From SXXZ01 sp041177965 (GTDB lineage Bacteria; Verrucomicrobiota; Verrucomicrobiia; Limisphaerales; UBA9464), in NCBI GenBank assembly GCA_041177965.1, contig JBEGWF010000096.1, positions 1 through 64,000 of the forward strand: a DNA stretch of 64,000 nt. Reading direction: 5' to 3'. A program made the translations under genes and the position numbers. Positions 49,086-58,500 of the stretch are shown here, piece after piece (position 1 is the first letter of the stretch; each line of letters begins with the position of its first letter). Under the pieces are notes generated by a model. The model searched no databases. It was not told the origin of the DNA and saw nothing but the letters and a program-made list of their open reading frames with translations.

Positions 49086-50252
49086 TCACGACCCCGGATC
49101 CACCGGTCCCGGACCCCGGCCCTGCGCCAGCACCCGGAACGACCGCCCGAAGTGCTCCGGATGGGTCAGCGTCTGGAAGGCACGCACCCGGGCCGGAGTC
49201 CACTCGGGGAACCGCGCCGCAGGACGCCGGGTCGATTCCAGGATCCGCATCAGGAATCGGGATTGCCGCTCCCGATGCCAGGTCGACAACCCTTGCCGCT
49301 CACCGGCCTCGGCCACCGCGCTGAAATCCACATGGGAGGTCAGATCCACCTCCCCGGGCCGCTGGAGCGGATCTTCCGACAGACGATGCCGATGGTAGGC
49401 TCGTAGGGTTCCGTGGGCCCGGTTGGGCGCCAGAAACTCCTCGGCGCTATCCAGACCGTAGTCGAACGTGAGCAGGCACCCCTGCTGCAGGACCTCCGCC
49501 GCGCGACCCCACCACGCCACCGCGGCCGGGCTCCGCTCTCGGCAGAAACCATCGGGAAGAACGGCCTGGAGCGCCTCGGGCAGTTCCCAATCGGACGGCG
49601 ACGGCGTTGCCATCGGAACCCACTCCCAGCGCCCGGCCCGCCAGCGGACTCCCTGCTCGACCCAGCGCCGCTGCTCCGCACTCCACCGCCACCGTTCCAC
49701 CGGGAAGGCATCGAGCAGTTCGTTGGAGAGGATCACTCCCCTGACCTGGGCCGGCAGCGCATCGGACCAGCGGACCCGATCGCCAAAACGGGCCAGTCGC
49801 TCCTGCTGCCACCTCCGTCGGACCGGGCTGGGCTCGATGATCCGATACCGGAAACGATCGACCCCGTCGCCCCACGATTCCGCCAAGGCCGTGAGGATGT
49901 CGGCCGCCCACCGACCGTCATGCGCCCCCACCTCCACGATCTCGATGGGCCCCGAAGCCGCGGGGTCGTCCGCCCCGAACGCGTGACCGATCCAGAAGGC
50001 CACCAACTCCCCGAAGAGCGATCCCACCGAGACACTGGTGGCGAAATCCCCCCCGCGACCGACCACTCCCGGCGCGCGCTCGTAATACCCCAATCCCGGC
50101 TCATACAGTGCCATCTCCATGAACCGGGCGAACGACAGGGCCCCGCCCAGGGTCTCCGATACGCTCCGGAGACGTTCCTCCAGATCCGGCGAGGCGGGAA
50201 TGTCGGGCCCGCTCGTGTCCGGGCCGAACGGCGGGCGGGAGAAGGTCGCCAT
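49086..50252 (-). CDS. MidA/NDUFAF7-type SAM-dependent methyltransferase
   Basis: The 388-residue protein has the SAM-binding loop IVEVGAHDGRWAADIL (about residues 104-119) and the NDUFAF7/MidA (PF02636-like) layout: ISFARFMEMALYEPGLGYYER near the N-terminus, then VILSNELLDAFPVERW, and a C-terminal FDYG with a conserved DFSAV. NDUFAF7 methylates an Arg of complex I subunit NDUFS2; bacterial homologues are less well understood. The start is ATG 50252; an in-frame GTG-like start lies upstream but the sequence there is not protein-like. It is divergent from serA (139 bp). The 'ISFARFM' start region here reads LSFARFM. Confidence 0.9.
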   Translation of the reverse strand: MATFSRPPFGPDTSGPDIPASPDLEERLRSVSETLGGALSFARFMEMALYEPGLGYYERAPGVVGRGGDFATSVSVGSLFGELVAFWIGHAFGADDPAASGPIEIVEVGAHDGRWAADILTALAESWGDGVDRFRYRIIEPSPVRRRWQQERLARFGDRVRWSDALPAQVRGVILSNELLDAFPVERWRWSAEQRRWVEQGVRWRAGRWEWVPMATPSPSDWELPEALQAVLPDGFCRERSPAAVAWWGRAAEVLQQGCLLTFDYGLDSAEEFLAPNRAHGTLRAYHRHRLSEDPLQRPGEVDLTSHVDFSAVAEAGERQGLSTWHRERQSRFLMRILESTRRPAARFPEWTPARVRAFQTLTHPEHFGRSFRVLAQGRGPGPVDPGS

Positions 50253-50259
50253 GGGCCTG

Positions 50260-50288
50260 ATTGGAGGCCAGGGCCCGCACCGGAGCAA
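50260..50288 (-). promoter_or_regulatory. Putative promoter of the MidA-like gene (weak)
   Basis: On the minus strand, TTGCTC (50288-50283), 17-nt spacer, TCCAAT (50265-50260), then 7 nt to the ATG at 50252. The -10 is weaker than in the other candidates. Confidence 0.25.
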
Positions 50289-50351
50289 GAACCGGGCGTT
50301 CACACGCACCGGATTCCGACATCACGACCTCGGGGCCCGCCCAACGGTGCG

Positions 50352-50380
50352 TTGACCTGCGTCGGCCCGGTTCATACCGT
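50352..50380 (+). promoter_or_regulatory. Putative serA promoter
   Basis: TTGACC (50352-50357, one base from the sigma-70 -35 consensus), 17-nt spacer, TACCGT (50375-50380), then 11 nt to the ATG at 50392. There is no Shine-Dalgarno sequence in the short leader. Confidence 0.45.
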
Positions 50381-50391
50381 CGCGGCGCTCT

Positions 50392-51996
50392 ATGCACGTT
50401 CTCGTCTGCGACCCCATCTCCCCGCGCGGCATCGCGTATTTCCAAGCCCGTCCCGAGTTCAAGGTGACCGTCCTGTCCAAGCGGCTCTCCGAGGCCGAGC
50501 TGATGCCGTTGCTGGCCGACGTGGAGGCCATCGTGGTCCGCTCCGAGACCAAGGTCACCAAGGCCGTGCTCGAGGCCGCCCCGAAGCTCCGCGTGGTCGG
50601 CCGTGCGGGCGTGGGGGTCGACAACGTCGATGTCTCCGCCGCGACCCAGCGGGGCGTGGTGGTGATGAACACCCCGGCCGGCAACACCGTCACCACGGCG
50701 GAACTGACCTTCTTCATGCTGGGCGCGCTGGCCCGCAAGATCCCCGCCGCGCATGCCACCATGGTGGCGGGCAAGTGGGACCGGAAGGCCTTCCAGGGCG
50801 CCGAGATCCAGGGCAAGACCCTGGGCGTGCTGGGCATGGGCCGGATCGGCTCCGAGGTCGCCAAGCGGGCCATTGCCTTCGGCATGCGGGTGATCGCCTA
50901 CGATCCCTTCCTCACCGAGGCGCGCGCGCGGCAATTGGGAGTCGAACTGGTCGCCGACACCGACGCCATCTACCGGTCTTCCGACTTCATCACCGTCCAC
51001 ATGCCGGTGACCCCCGACACCCGGGGCATGATCAACTCCGAGTCCATCGCCAAGATGAAGCCCGGTGTGCGGATCGTGAACTGCGCCCGCGGCGAGATCG
51101 TCAACGAGCCCGACCTCATCGCCGGCCTCGAGTCCGGCAAGGTCGCCGGGGCCGCGCTGGACGTCTTCGCCTCCGAGCCGCTGGCCGCCGACCACAAGTT
51201 CCGTACGCTGCCCAATGTCGTGCTGACCCCGCACCTGGGGGCGAGCACCGAGGAGGCTCAGGAGAAGTGCGGCCTCGAGGTCGCCGAGATCATCAGCGCC
51301 TTCCTGCTCACGGGCGAGGTCCGCAATGCGGTCAACCTGCCCGGGGTGGATGCCAAGGCTTTCGAGCAGGTGCAGCCCTACGTGGGATTGGGCGAGAAAC
51401 TGGGCCGACTCCTGAGCCAGTTGGCCCCTCCGGGAGTCGATCGCCTGTACGTGACCTTCGGCGGCAAGGCCCAGGACCTGCCCGCCACCGACCCCGTCAC
51501 CCGCGCCATCCTGAAGGGATACCTCAGCGGCGCCGGTACCGGCCCGAAGGACATCAACAACATCAACGTCCGCTCCATCGCCTCGAACCTGGGGCTCACC
51601 GTCGAAGAGAAGAAGTCCGACGAGCCGGTCACCTTCAACGAGTGGCTGCATGTACAGCTCTTCCAGGGCAACACCAAGGTGGGCAGCGCCGGCGGCACCT
51701 TCTTCGGTTCGACGCAGAACCCCCGGATCGTCCGGGTCTCCAGCACGCCCGTCGAGATCCCGACCTCGGGCACGATCCTGCTGCTCAACAACCAGGACCG
51801 GCCCGGCATGGTGGGCAAGCTCGGCAGCATCCTGGCCGACCACAACGTCAACATCGCCAGCATGAGCCTGGGCCGCGAGACCGAGGGCGGACTGGCGCTC
51901 ACGGTCCTGGTGCTCGACAGCCGCCCGCCCAAGGCCTGCCTCGATCAGTTGGCCGCCGATCGGTCGATCTACAACGTCCGTGTGGTGACGCTCTGA
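50392..51996 (+). CDS. serA: D-3-phosphoglycerate dehydrogenase SerA
   Basis: SerA catalyses the first step of serine synthesis from 3-phosphoglycerate. The 534 residues have the N-terminal substrate domain, NAD-binding GMGRIGSEVAKR (about 146-157), catalytic Arg in NCARGEIV, Glu in the EP segment and His in TPHLGASTEEA (about 281). An ASB-like intervening domain (about 320-450) and a C-terminal ACT domain (about 455-534, with LLLNNQDRPGMVGKLGSIL) follow, the full-length type I architecture that allows serine feedback control. It is divergent from the MidA-like gene and has a candidate promoter 11 nt upstream. Confidence 0.98.
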   Translation: MHVLVCDPISPRGIAYFQARPEFKVTVLSKRLSEAELMPLLADVEAIVVRSETKVTKAVLEAAPKLRVVGRAGVGVDNVDVSAATQRGVVVMNTPAGNTVTTAELTFFMLGALARKIPAAHATMVAGKWDRKAFQGAEIQGKTLGVLGMGRIGSEVAKRAIAFGMRVIAYDPFLTEARARQLGVELVADTDAIYRSSDFITVHMPVTPDTRGMINSESIAKMKPGVRIVNCARGEIVNEPDLIAGLESGKVAGAALDVFASEPLAADHKFRTLPNVVLTPHLGASTEEAQEKCGLEVAEIISAFLLTGEVRNAVNLPGVDAKAFEQVQPYVGLGEKLGRLLSQLAPPGVDRLYVTFGGKAQDLPATDPVTRAILKGYLSGAGTGPKDINNINVRSIASNLGLTVEEKKSDEPVTFNEWLHVQLFQGNTKVGSAGGTFFGSTQNPRIVRVSSTPVEIPTSGTILLLNNQDRPGMVGKLGSILADHNVNIASMSLGRETEGGLALTVLVLDSRPPKACLDQLAADRSIYNVRVVTL

Positions 51997-52040
51997 GGCG
52001 GCGATCCGCGCGCCTGGGCGCCGGGCCCATTCACCCTCTT

Positions 52041-52068
52041 CGCAACCGGGGGTCCAACCTCGGTTGCG
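52041..52068. terminator. Hairpin between convergent genes, possible bidirectional terminator
   Basis: CGCAACCG (52041-52048) and CGGTTGCG (52061-52068) form an 8-bp stem with a 12-nt loop in the 86-bp gap between the convergent serA and oxidoreductase genes. No T-tract follows on either strand, so termination by this element alone is uncertain. Confidence 0.35.
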
Positions 52069-52082
52069 ACCCCGGGTCCGGC

Positions 52083-53426
52083 TCAGGACACGAAGCCCGG
52101 ACGGTATTGCGTGCGCACCCACTGGTTGGCAGAGGGCAGGTTGCGCACTCGCATCGACCGGGAATCCCACTCCAACCGCTGACCCGATCGGATCGCGAGG
52201 TTGCCCAGCAGCAGCGTCTCGGTCACCGGACCGGCGATGTCGAAGGCCGATTGCGCCTTCGGCCCGCCTTTGCAGGCCCGGATCCATTCCTGATAGTGGG
52301 CCCCCTCGGAGTCGGCGTACTTCTCGAACCGCTCCGGAACCGACTTGAGGTCGGCGGCGGTCCGGCCGGAGCGAAGCTTGCCTCCGCCCGGCAGACTCTC
52401 GTAACTGGTCAGGAGCGTGTCGTCGGAGCCGACCATCAGCACGCCGTTGCCCCCGTAGGTCTGGCCCGGGAACAGGTGTGCCGGGGGCAGGGCCCCGCCG
52501 TCGTACCAGTGGAACCGCAGGGCGGCCTGACCCTTCCGTGCGGGCAGATCCCAGATCACGTGCGAACGCACCGGACCGGTCTCGTCATTGGCCCCCTCGG
52601 AGGTCGCCTCCACGGCGCCGGGATTCGACAGGTCCATCGAGAGCGTCGGAACGTTGAGCAGGTGGCACCCCATGTCGCCCACGGCCCCGGTGCCGAAGTC
52701 CCACCAACCCCGCCATTTGAAGTGGCCCCAGGCCGGATGGTAGGGGCGTTCCGGGGCGGTCCCCAGCCACAGGTCCCAGGACAACTCCCTGGGCACCGCC
52801 GGCCGGTCGGTCGGACGCTGCACGCCCTGCGGCCACCACGGACCCGGACGATCGGTCCAGCAGTGGATCTCGCGCACCGAACCCAGCACGCCCGCTTTCA
52901 CCCATTCGGCGTCGCGACGGACCGCCGCCCGCGACATCCCCTGATTGCCCATCTGGGTGGCGACCCCCGCGGCGCGCGCGGCCCGGGTCAACTCGCGGGC
53001 CTCCCAGATCGTATGGGTCAACGGCTTCTGACAATACACATGCCACCCCTGCTGGACGGCCCGCATCGACGGCGGGAAATGCATGTGGTCGGGCGTGGAC
53101 ACGGTCACCGCGTCGATCTGGTTGCCCAACTGGTCGAACATCTCGCGCCAATCCGCGAATCGCCGCGCCGAGGTGAAGGTCTTGCCCGCCTGGGCCAATC
53201 GCCCGGCATCCACATCGCACAGGCCGACGACCGTCTCGGTGGCTCCGGCCTGGGTGACGTCGGTCCATCCCTTGCCACCCACGCCCACCGCCGCGATGCG
53301 GAGGCGCTCGTTGGCACCGATCACCCGACGGCGACTGACGTAGGGAGCATGGCATCCGGCAAGAACGGTGCCTCCGGCCAGGACGAGGGAATGCTTGAGG
53401 AACTGACGACGGGACGGGGAATTCAT
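52083..53426 (-). CDS. Tat-exported Gfo/Idh/MocA family oxidoreductase lipoprotein
   Basis: The 447-residue protein starts at ATG 53426 with a Tat signal (SRRQFLKHSLVLAGGTVLAGC), which also ends in a lipobox (LAGC). A Rossmann NAD(P)-binding domain follows (IAAVGVGGKGWTD, about 44-56), then the family motif CQKPLTHTIWEARELTRAA (the active-site Lys in the EKP-like CQKP) and GDMGCHLLNVPTLSMDL, where the DxxxH-type motif lies. Members oxidise or rearrange sugars and inositols, and exported lipoprotein versions are common in Verrucomicrobiota, Planctomycetota and Bacteroidota. The substrate is unknown. It is divergent from the CBM9-like gene (149 bp). Confidence 0.95.
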   Translation of the reverse strand: MNSPSRRQFLKHSLVLAGGTVLAGCHAPYVSRRRVIGANERLRIAAVGVGGKGWTDVTQAGATETVVGLCDVDAGRLAQAGKTFTSARRFADWREMFDQLGNQIDAVTVSTPDHMHFPPSMRAVQQGWHVYCQKPLTHTIWEARELTRAARAAGVATQMGNQGMSRAAVRRDAEWVKAGVLGSVREIHCWTDRPGPWWPQGVQRPTDRPAVPRELSWDLWLGTAPERPYHPAWGHFKWRGWWDFGTGAVGDMGCHLLNVPTLSMDLSNPGAVEATSEGANDETGPVRSHVIWDLPARKGQAALRFHWYDGGALPPAHLFPGQTYGGNGVLMVGSDDTLLTSYESLPGGGKLRSGRTAADLKSVPERFEKYADSEGAHYQEWIRACKGGPKAQSAFDIAGPVTETLLLGNLAIRSGQRLEWDSRSMRVRNLPSANQWVRTQYRPGFVS

Positions 53427-53575
53427 GACATGAAGGTGTTCCGGCGGCCCTGCCAGCGGCAAGCCGGATCCGTTCGGATCCCGTCGGTGCCGCTCGGAAC
53501 GGGATCGATCCCTCGTGTCGCCGCCGTATCCGCCGCTTGCACGATGGGGCATCGGCCATCGACCCTCGGCGGACG

Positions 53576-54490
53576 ATGCCCTCGGCAAACCCCCTGTTCC
53601 TGCGTCTCGGCGTCCCGGCGATCCTGCTGGGCACCTCGCTCACCCTCTCGGCCGCCACCAACACCGCGGCCGTCGCCGCCTCACGGGCGAAACTCCCGTG
53701 CGATCCGCAGGCCGCCAAGACCCTGGTGGCCCGCAAGACCCCGGTGGCTCCGGTCATCGACGGCAAGCTCGAGGACTCGGTCTGGTCCCAGGCCGTGGTG
53801 TCCGAACGGTTCGTGGACCTGATCTCCGGAGACCGCGCCCACCTCGACACCCGTGTGCGCCTGCTCTGGGACGACACCCACCTGTATGCGGCCTACACCA
53901 TCGAGGAGCCCAAGGTCCGTGCCCAACTCACCCAGCACAACGACCCGATCTACACCGAGAACGACGTGGAACTCTTCATCGCGGGCGACAACGCCTACTA
54001 CGAGTTCGAGATCAATGCGCGGAACACGGTGTACGAGGTCTTCTTCATCTGGGAATCGGCCTACGAGAGTTCGGGGTTCGCGGGGCTGCCGGAGTTCGCC
54101 CGCAAGCACCTGCAACCCTTCAACGGTGTGGGCTACACCACCCATCCCCGGGGACCGCGCCTGGGGCATTTCAATTGGCGATTTCCGGGCATCCGCACGG
54201 CGGTCCACGTGAATGGGACCCTCAACGACGACTCCGACACCGACCGTGGCTGGAGCGTCGAGATCGCGCTGCCCTGGTCCGGCATCCGGGCCCTGTTCCC
54301 GGAAGGAAAACGCCCGATCCCCCCGAAGAACGGCCACGAGTGGGCCATGGATTTCTCACGCTTCAACACCGCCAAGGCCCCGGCTCCTGCCAAGGACTCC
54401 GGCGGATGGGCCCTCAACCCGCATGGCATCTGGGACTCCCATGTGCCCGAGTGCTTCGCGCGGGTCCGGTTCGAGACCCCGGCGAAGTAG
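53576..54490 (+). CDS. Secreted CBM9-like (carbohydrate-binding family 9) protein
   Basis: The 304-residue protein starts at ATG 53576 with a signal peptide (about residues 1-27, LFLRLGVPAILLGTSLTLSAA). The mature part is a CBM9-like beta-sandwich: VIDGKLEDSVWSQAV near residue 60, VRLLWDDTHLYAAYTIEE, YTENDVELFI, YYEFEINARNTVYEVFFIW and WSVEIALPWSGI. Such proteins bind sugar ends or glycans and appear in polysaccharide-degrading bacteria. No catalytic domain is attached. It lies next to the Gfo/Idh/MocA lipoprotein gene, in opposite orientation, fitting a glycan-related locus; this is inference. Confidence 0.93.
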   Translation: MPSANPLFLRLGVPAILLGTSLTLSAATNTAAVAASRAKLPCDPQAAKTLVARKTPVAPVIDGKLEDSVWSQAVVSERFVDLISGDRAHLDTRVRLLWDDTHLYAAYTIEEPKVRAQLTQHNDPIYTENDVELFIAGDNAYYEFEINARNTVYEVFFIWESAYESSGFAGLPEFARKHLQPFNGVGYTTHPRGPRLGHFNWRFPGIRTAVHVNGTLNDDSDTDRGWSVEIALPWSGIRALFPEGKRPIPPKNGHEWAMDFSRFNTAKAPAPAKDSGGWALNPHGIWDSHVPECFARVRFETPAK

Positions 54491-54581
54491 CGCTCGGTCC
54501 CTGTGGACGAAGCATGGATCCCGCGGCTCACCCTGGGACCCGGGAAGAATGCCACCGATCACCGGATGCGATCGACGATGG

Positions 54582-55280
54582 TCAGCGGGCGATGTCCCGC
54601 TTCATCCAGGCCGCGTGGGAATCGAGGTAGAGTTGGTTGCGGCCGGCCCGGTGGGCCGACCATCCGAGCGACGGTGGTTCGCTGCCCGGAACGCTCCAGG
54701 CGTCCTTGAAGCCACCCCACCATCCACGCTCGAAGAACGGGCTCATGAGCCATTCCTCGTCCGAGACGCTGGATCCGCGAAGCAGGGCGATGCTCTCCGG
54801 GGTCCGCCCCCGGGAATAACGCGCGGCGGCGGTATCGATCTCGGCCATCTTGTCGGAGATGTAGTTGGCCCGCCCCTTCGACGGATCGGTCCGGCCGCCG
54901 GATCGCCACTCGCCGATGAAATGCCGCCGCCAGTCGTTGGAGGCGGCGGCCTGCACCGGCGGACTCCACCAGAGCGCGGCTGTCGCGCCATAGGGATGCA
55001 GCAGAGGCATGAAGGATCCCATGGAAGCGTACCGCTTGCCATTGGCATCCACCGGTGGGGTCAACTGGAGCTCCTCGTCCGGCACGAAGGGCAACCGGTC
55101 CTGGTGATCCCCGCCATAGAGTGCCGTCGCCAACCCCACTTGGCGCAGATTGGAGAGGCACGCCGTTTGCGCGGCCCTGGCCCGCGCCTTGGCGAGGGCA
55201 GGCAACAACATGCCGGCGAGGATGGCGATGATGGCGATGACCACCAGCAACTCGATGAGCGTGAACCCCTTGGATCGCAT
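54582..55280 (-). CDS. Type II pseudopilin-like protein, third copy
   Basis: The 232-residue protein starts at ATG 55280 with MRSKGFTLIELLVV: a very short basic leader and a G|FTLIE cleavage site, then the pilin helix FTLIELLVVIAIIAILAG. TACLSNLRQVGLATALYGGDH is the family's alpha-helical signature. The C-terminal YLDSHAAWMK is only a relic of the H-X9-DG box. An in-frame ATG at 55370 would give a longer leader. It should be inner-membrane inserted and PilD-processed. It is divergent from the AsmA-like gene (221 bp). Confidence 0.92.
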   Translation of the reverse strand: MRSKGFTLIELLVVIAIIAILAGMLLPALAKARARAAQTACLSNLRQVGLATALYGGDHQDRLPFVPDEELQLTPPVDANGKRYASMGSFMPLLHPYGATAALWWSPPVQAAASNDWRRHFIGEWRSGGRTDPSKGRANYISDKMAEIDTAAARYSRGRTPESIALLRGSSVSDEEWLMSPFFERGWWGGFKDAWSVPGSEPPSLGWSAHRAGRNQLYLDSHAAWMKRDIAR

Positions 55281-55408
55281 GGAAACCGCCCGATGATTCC
55301 CCGGGCGCACGCGGAGGCAATCCCAGGGCATGTGAATTCTCGGAGACCGTGGCATGACGACCCGTCGCACCCGCCCGGTCGGCGGCCCAAACGGGACCCA
55401 GCCAAGGC

Positions 55409-55436
55409 TTGCGATGCGGGAATCGCCTCGTACCTT
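55409..55436 (+). promoter_or_regulatory. Putative promoter of the AsmA-like gene
   Basis: TTGCGA (55409-55414), 16-nt spacer, TACCTT (55431-55436), then 65 nt to the ATG at 55502. This would leave a conventional leader. Confidence 0.3.
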
Positions 55437-55501
55437 GCGCCGACGCCGCGAGGCTTGAGCGACACGTTGACGTCCGCCTGCGGCATCCTCCCACCCGAAT
55501 C

Positions 55502-58500
55502 ATGTCCTCTGAAACCGTCCGTTCCACCCGCCGCTGGCCCTTGTTCGCCGGCGGGGCACTGGTGTCCCTGCTGGTCCTCTATTTTTTCCTGACCAGCGGG
55601 TTGTTCCTCAAGAGCTTCGTGCTGCCGAAGGTCTCCGACACCCTCGGGGCCTCCGTCACCGTCGAAGACCTCTCGCTCCAACCCTTCTCCGGACTCGAAC
55701 TCACGAAGCTCCGTGTCACCCCCAATGGGGCTTCGACCCTGGCCGCCATCGAACGGGTTCGGGTCCGCTACAGCCTCACCGCCATTCTGGGGGGCACCAT
55801 CGACGTCTCCGAGGTGCTCCTCGAAGGCCCGGTCGTCACGCTGGAGCAGCGGGCCGACGGATCCATGAACCTCCCGAAGGCCCCCGCCCAGGCATCCCCT
55901 CCGGCCTCCGGTCCTCAGGCGCCCTCGAAGCCGCTCCAACTGAAGGTGCGGAACGTGGCCATCAAGAACGGGACCTTCCGCATGACCACGACTCCCGCTG
56001 GCGGAGCCCAACAGAAGGTGGAGGTCTCCGGGCTGAACCTCGACATCGACCAATTGGCCAATGGCGCTTCCACGCACCTGAACCTCGGCGCCGGACTCGC
56101 GGTGTCCCTGCCCGACGGGGCCGCCCTGCAGGGCAGGATCGTCGGCAAGCACGACCTGGCCCTGACTCCCGATCTGATGCCGCAGTCCGTGTCGGGATCC
56201 CTACGCGCCGAGATCGTCTCCGCCACGGGCTCGCTCAAGGAGGCCCAGGGATTCTCCGCGGGCCTGACCCTCGAGACCACGGCCACGGAACTGAGGCAAC
56301 TGAAGCTGACCTTCGAGCAGGGCGGTCAGTCCTTCGGCGCGGTCTCCCTGAGCGGCCCCTTCGACCCGGCCAAGCAGGAGGCGCAGATCCGTTATCAGAT
56401 CTCCGGGATCGATCGCCGGGTCCTGAAGCTGGCCGCTCCGTTGTTGCCCTACGACCTGGGCCGCACGGCCATGAGCGCCGAGGGGCGGGTCGATCTGCTC
56501 CAGCAGGGCAAGGTCATCGCCTCGCAAGGACGTCTCTCGGTGGCCGACCTGAGCCTGGCCACGCCGTCCGGCGGCAAGACTCCTGAACTGCAGATCGTCA
56601 CCGAATACCAGGCCAAGGTGAACCAGGCCGACCAGGCCGCCCGGGTGGAGAAGCTCTCGGTGAACATCACCCAATCCGGGCGTCCCCTGGTGGTCGGAGG
56701 CCTCGATCAACCCATGACCCTGTCCTGGGCCAAGGCGGGGGCGGGTCTTCCGGACTCCACCTTCAAGCTCGACCTCCAGCGCTTGGAAACCTCCGACTGG
56801 AAGGCCCTGGCCGGCACGAACCTCCCCTCGGCCACCGTCACGGCCCAACTCACCGTCCGGGCGACGCGCAACGGTCAGGATCTGCAGGCCGCCCTCCGGA
56901 CCGCCGTCGACGACCTCGCCCTGCTGGTCGGCGACAAGACGGTCCGAGGATTGCAGGTGAAGCTCGCCACCGATGCCAGCGTGTCGGAGTTCAAGGATCT
57001 GAAGGTCCACTTTCTCGACCTGTCCGTGACGGCTTCCGGCGGGGATGTGGTGGCGCTGAAGGCCTCGGCCGCCCATCACACCGAACGCAAGGAAACCAGC
57101 GCCGCCTTCAGCGGTCAGGTCCGGATTCCCGCGCTGTTGGCCGCCATGCCCGTCGAGGGCGGTTCGTTTTCGGGAGGAACCCTGCGACTCGACGGCAAGC
57201 TCGAGGCCAAGCCCGGGGTCACCAACCTGGCCACCGACCTGTTCCTCGAGGGGCTCACCGGCAGCTTCGGAGACCTTAAGCTCCAGGATTACCGGTCCGC
57301 CGTGAGCCTCGTGGCCGATGTCACGGGCAACACGCTGAACCTCAAAAAACTGCTGCTGAGCGCCCAGTCCGGGCCGTCCAATGGCGGCCGACTGGAGGCC
57401 GGTGGCAGCTACGATCTTTCCCAGAAGACCGGCGAATTCACCTTCAAGACCACCGATTTCAACGAGAAGGCCATCGGACCGTTCGTCGCGGCGGCGCTGG
57501 CCCCCAAGCGTCTGGTATCCGTTTCCCTCGATGTGAACGGCAAGGCGAGCCTGCTCTCCGGCGGTGACCTGTCTTTGCAGTCCGACCTGGGCGTCAGCAA
57601 GCTGGTGGTCGAGGATCCGAGCGGATCCGTCGCCAACACTCCGTTCGCCGTCGGTCTGAATCTCGACGTGGCTCGCCGCGCCTCGGTCATCGATCTGAAG
57701 AACCTGCGCCTCGATCTGGGCAAGACCGCCCTGGCGAACAATCAATTGATGATCAAAGGATCGGTGGATCTGGCCACCAACGCCCCGGCTTCGGCCCCCA
57801 AGAATGCGCTTTCCATCCAGAGCGATGGCCTCGACCTGACCCCGCTCTACAACCTCCTGGCCGGTTCCACAAATACCAACGCCCCGGCCGCGGCACCCGC
57901 TCCCGAGACCCCGGACGTCGCTGCGTCCGGCGGCGAACCCGCGGCCGTCACCCTGCCCCTCCGGCAATTGGCGGTGGACCTGGACATCGCCAAGATCCTG
58001 CTGCGCGAGATCCAGGTCACGGATTGGAGGACGCGCGTCAGCCTGAAGGATTCCGCCGTGTCCATCGATCCGCTCGCGCTGAAGGTGAATGGAGCGCCGA
58101 TCACCGCCAAGGTCATGGCCGATCTGGGCGTGCCGGGCTTCCGCTACGATACCCAATGGACCATCGACAGACTCCCGTTGGAGCCCTTCGTCTCGAGCTT
58201 CATGCCCGAGCGGAAGGGGCAGGTCCACGGAACCCTGTTGGCCAAGGCCGGCATCCGCGGGGCGGGTGTCACCGGGGCTTCCCTCTCCTCGAACCTCGCT
58301 GGTGGCCTCTCGTTCACGGCCACCAACCTCAACCTGAAGCTGGCCGATACGCGCACGCCGCTCATCCGGGCCGTCATCAACGTCGTCACCGCCTTGCCGC
58401 GCCTGATCCAGAACCCCGGAGCCCAGGTCGGCAGCTGGCTGGGCCAACTGACCGGCGGAGCCTCGGGCCAGGCCAAGACCGGTTCCTGGGTCGATGATCT

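Noticed and set aside
50101..52287. 728-codon minus-strand frame opposite serA
   Set aside because: It is a codon-aligned antisense shadow with His/Asp/Val-rich filler; serA is certain on the plus strand.
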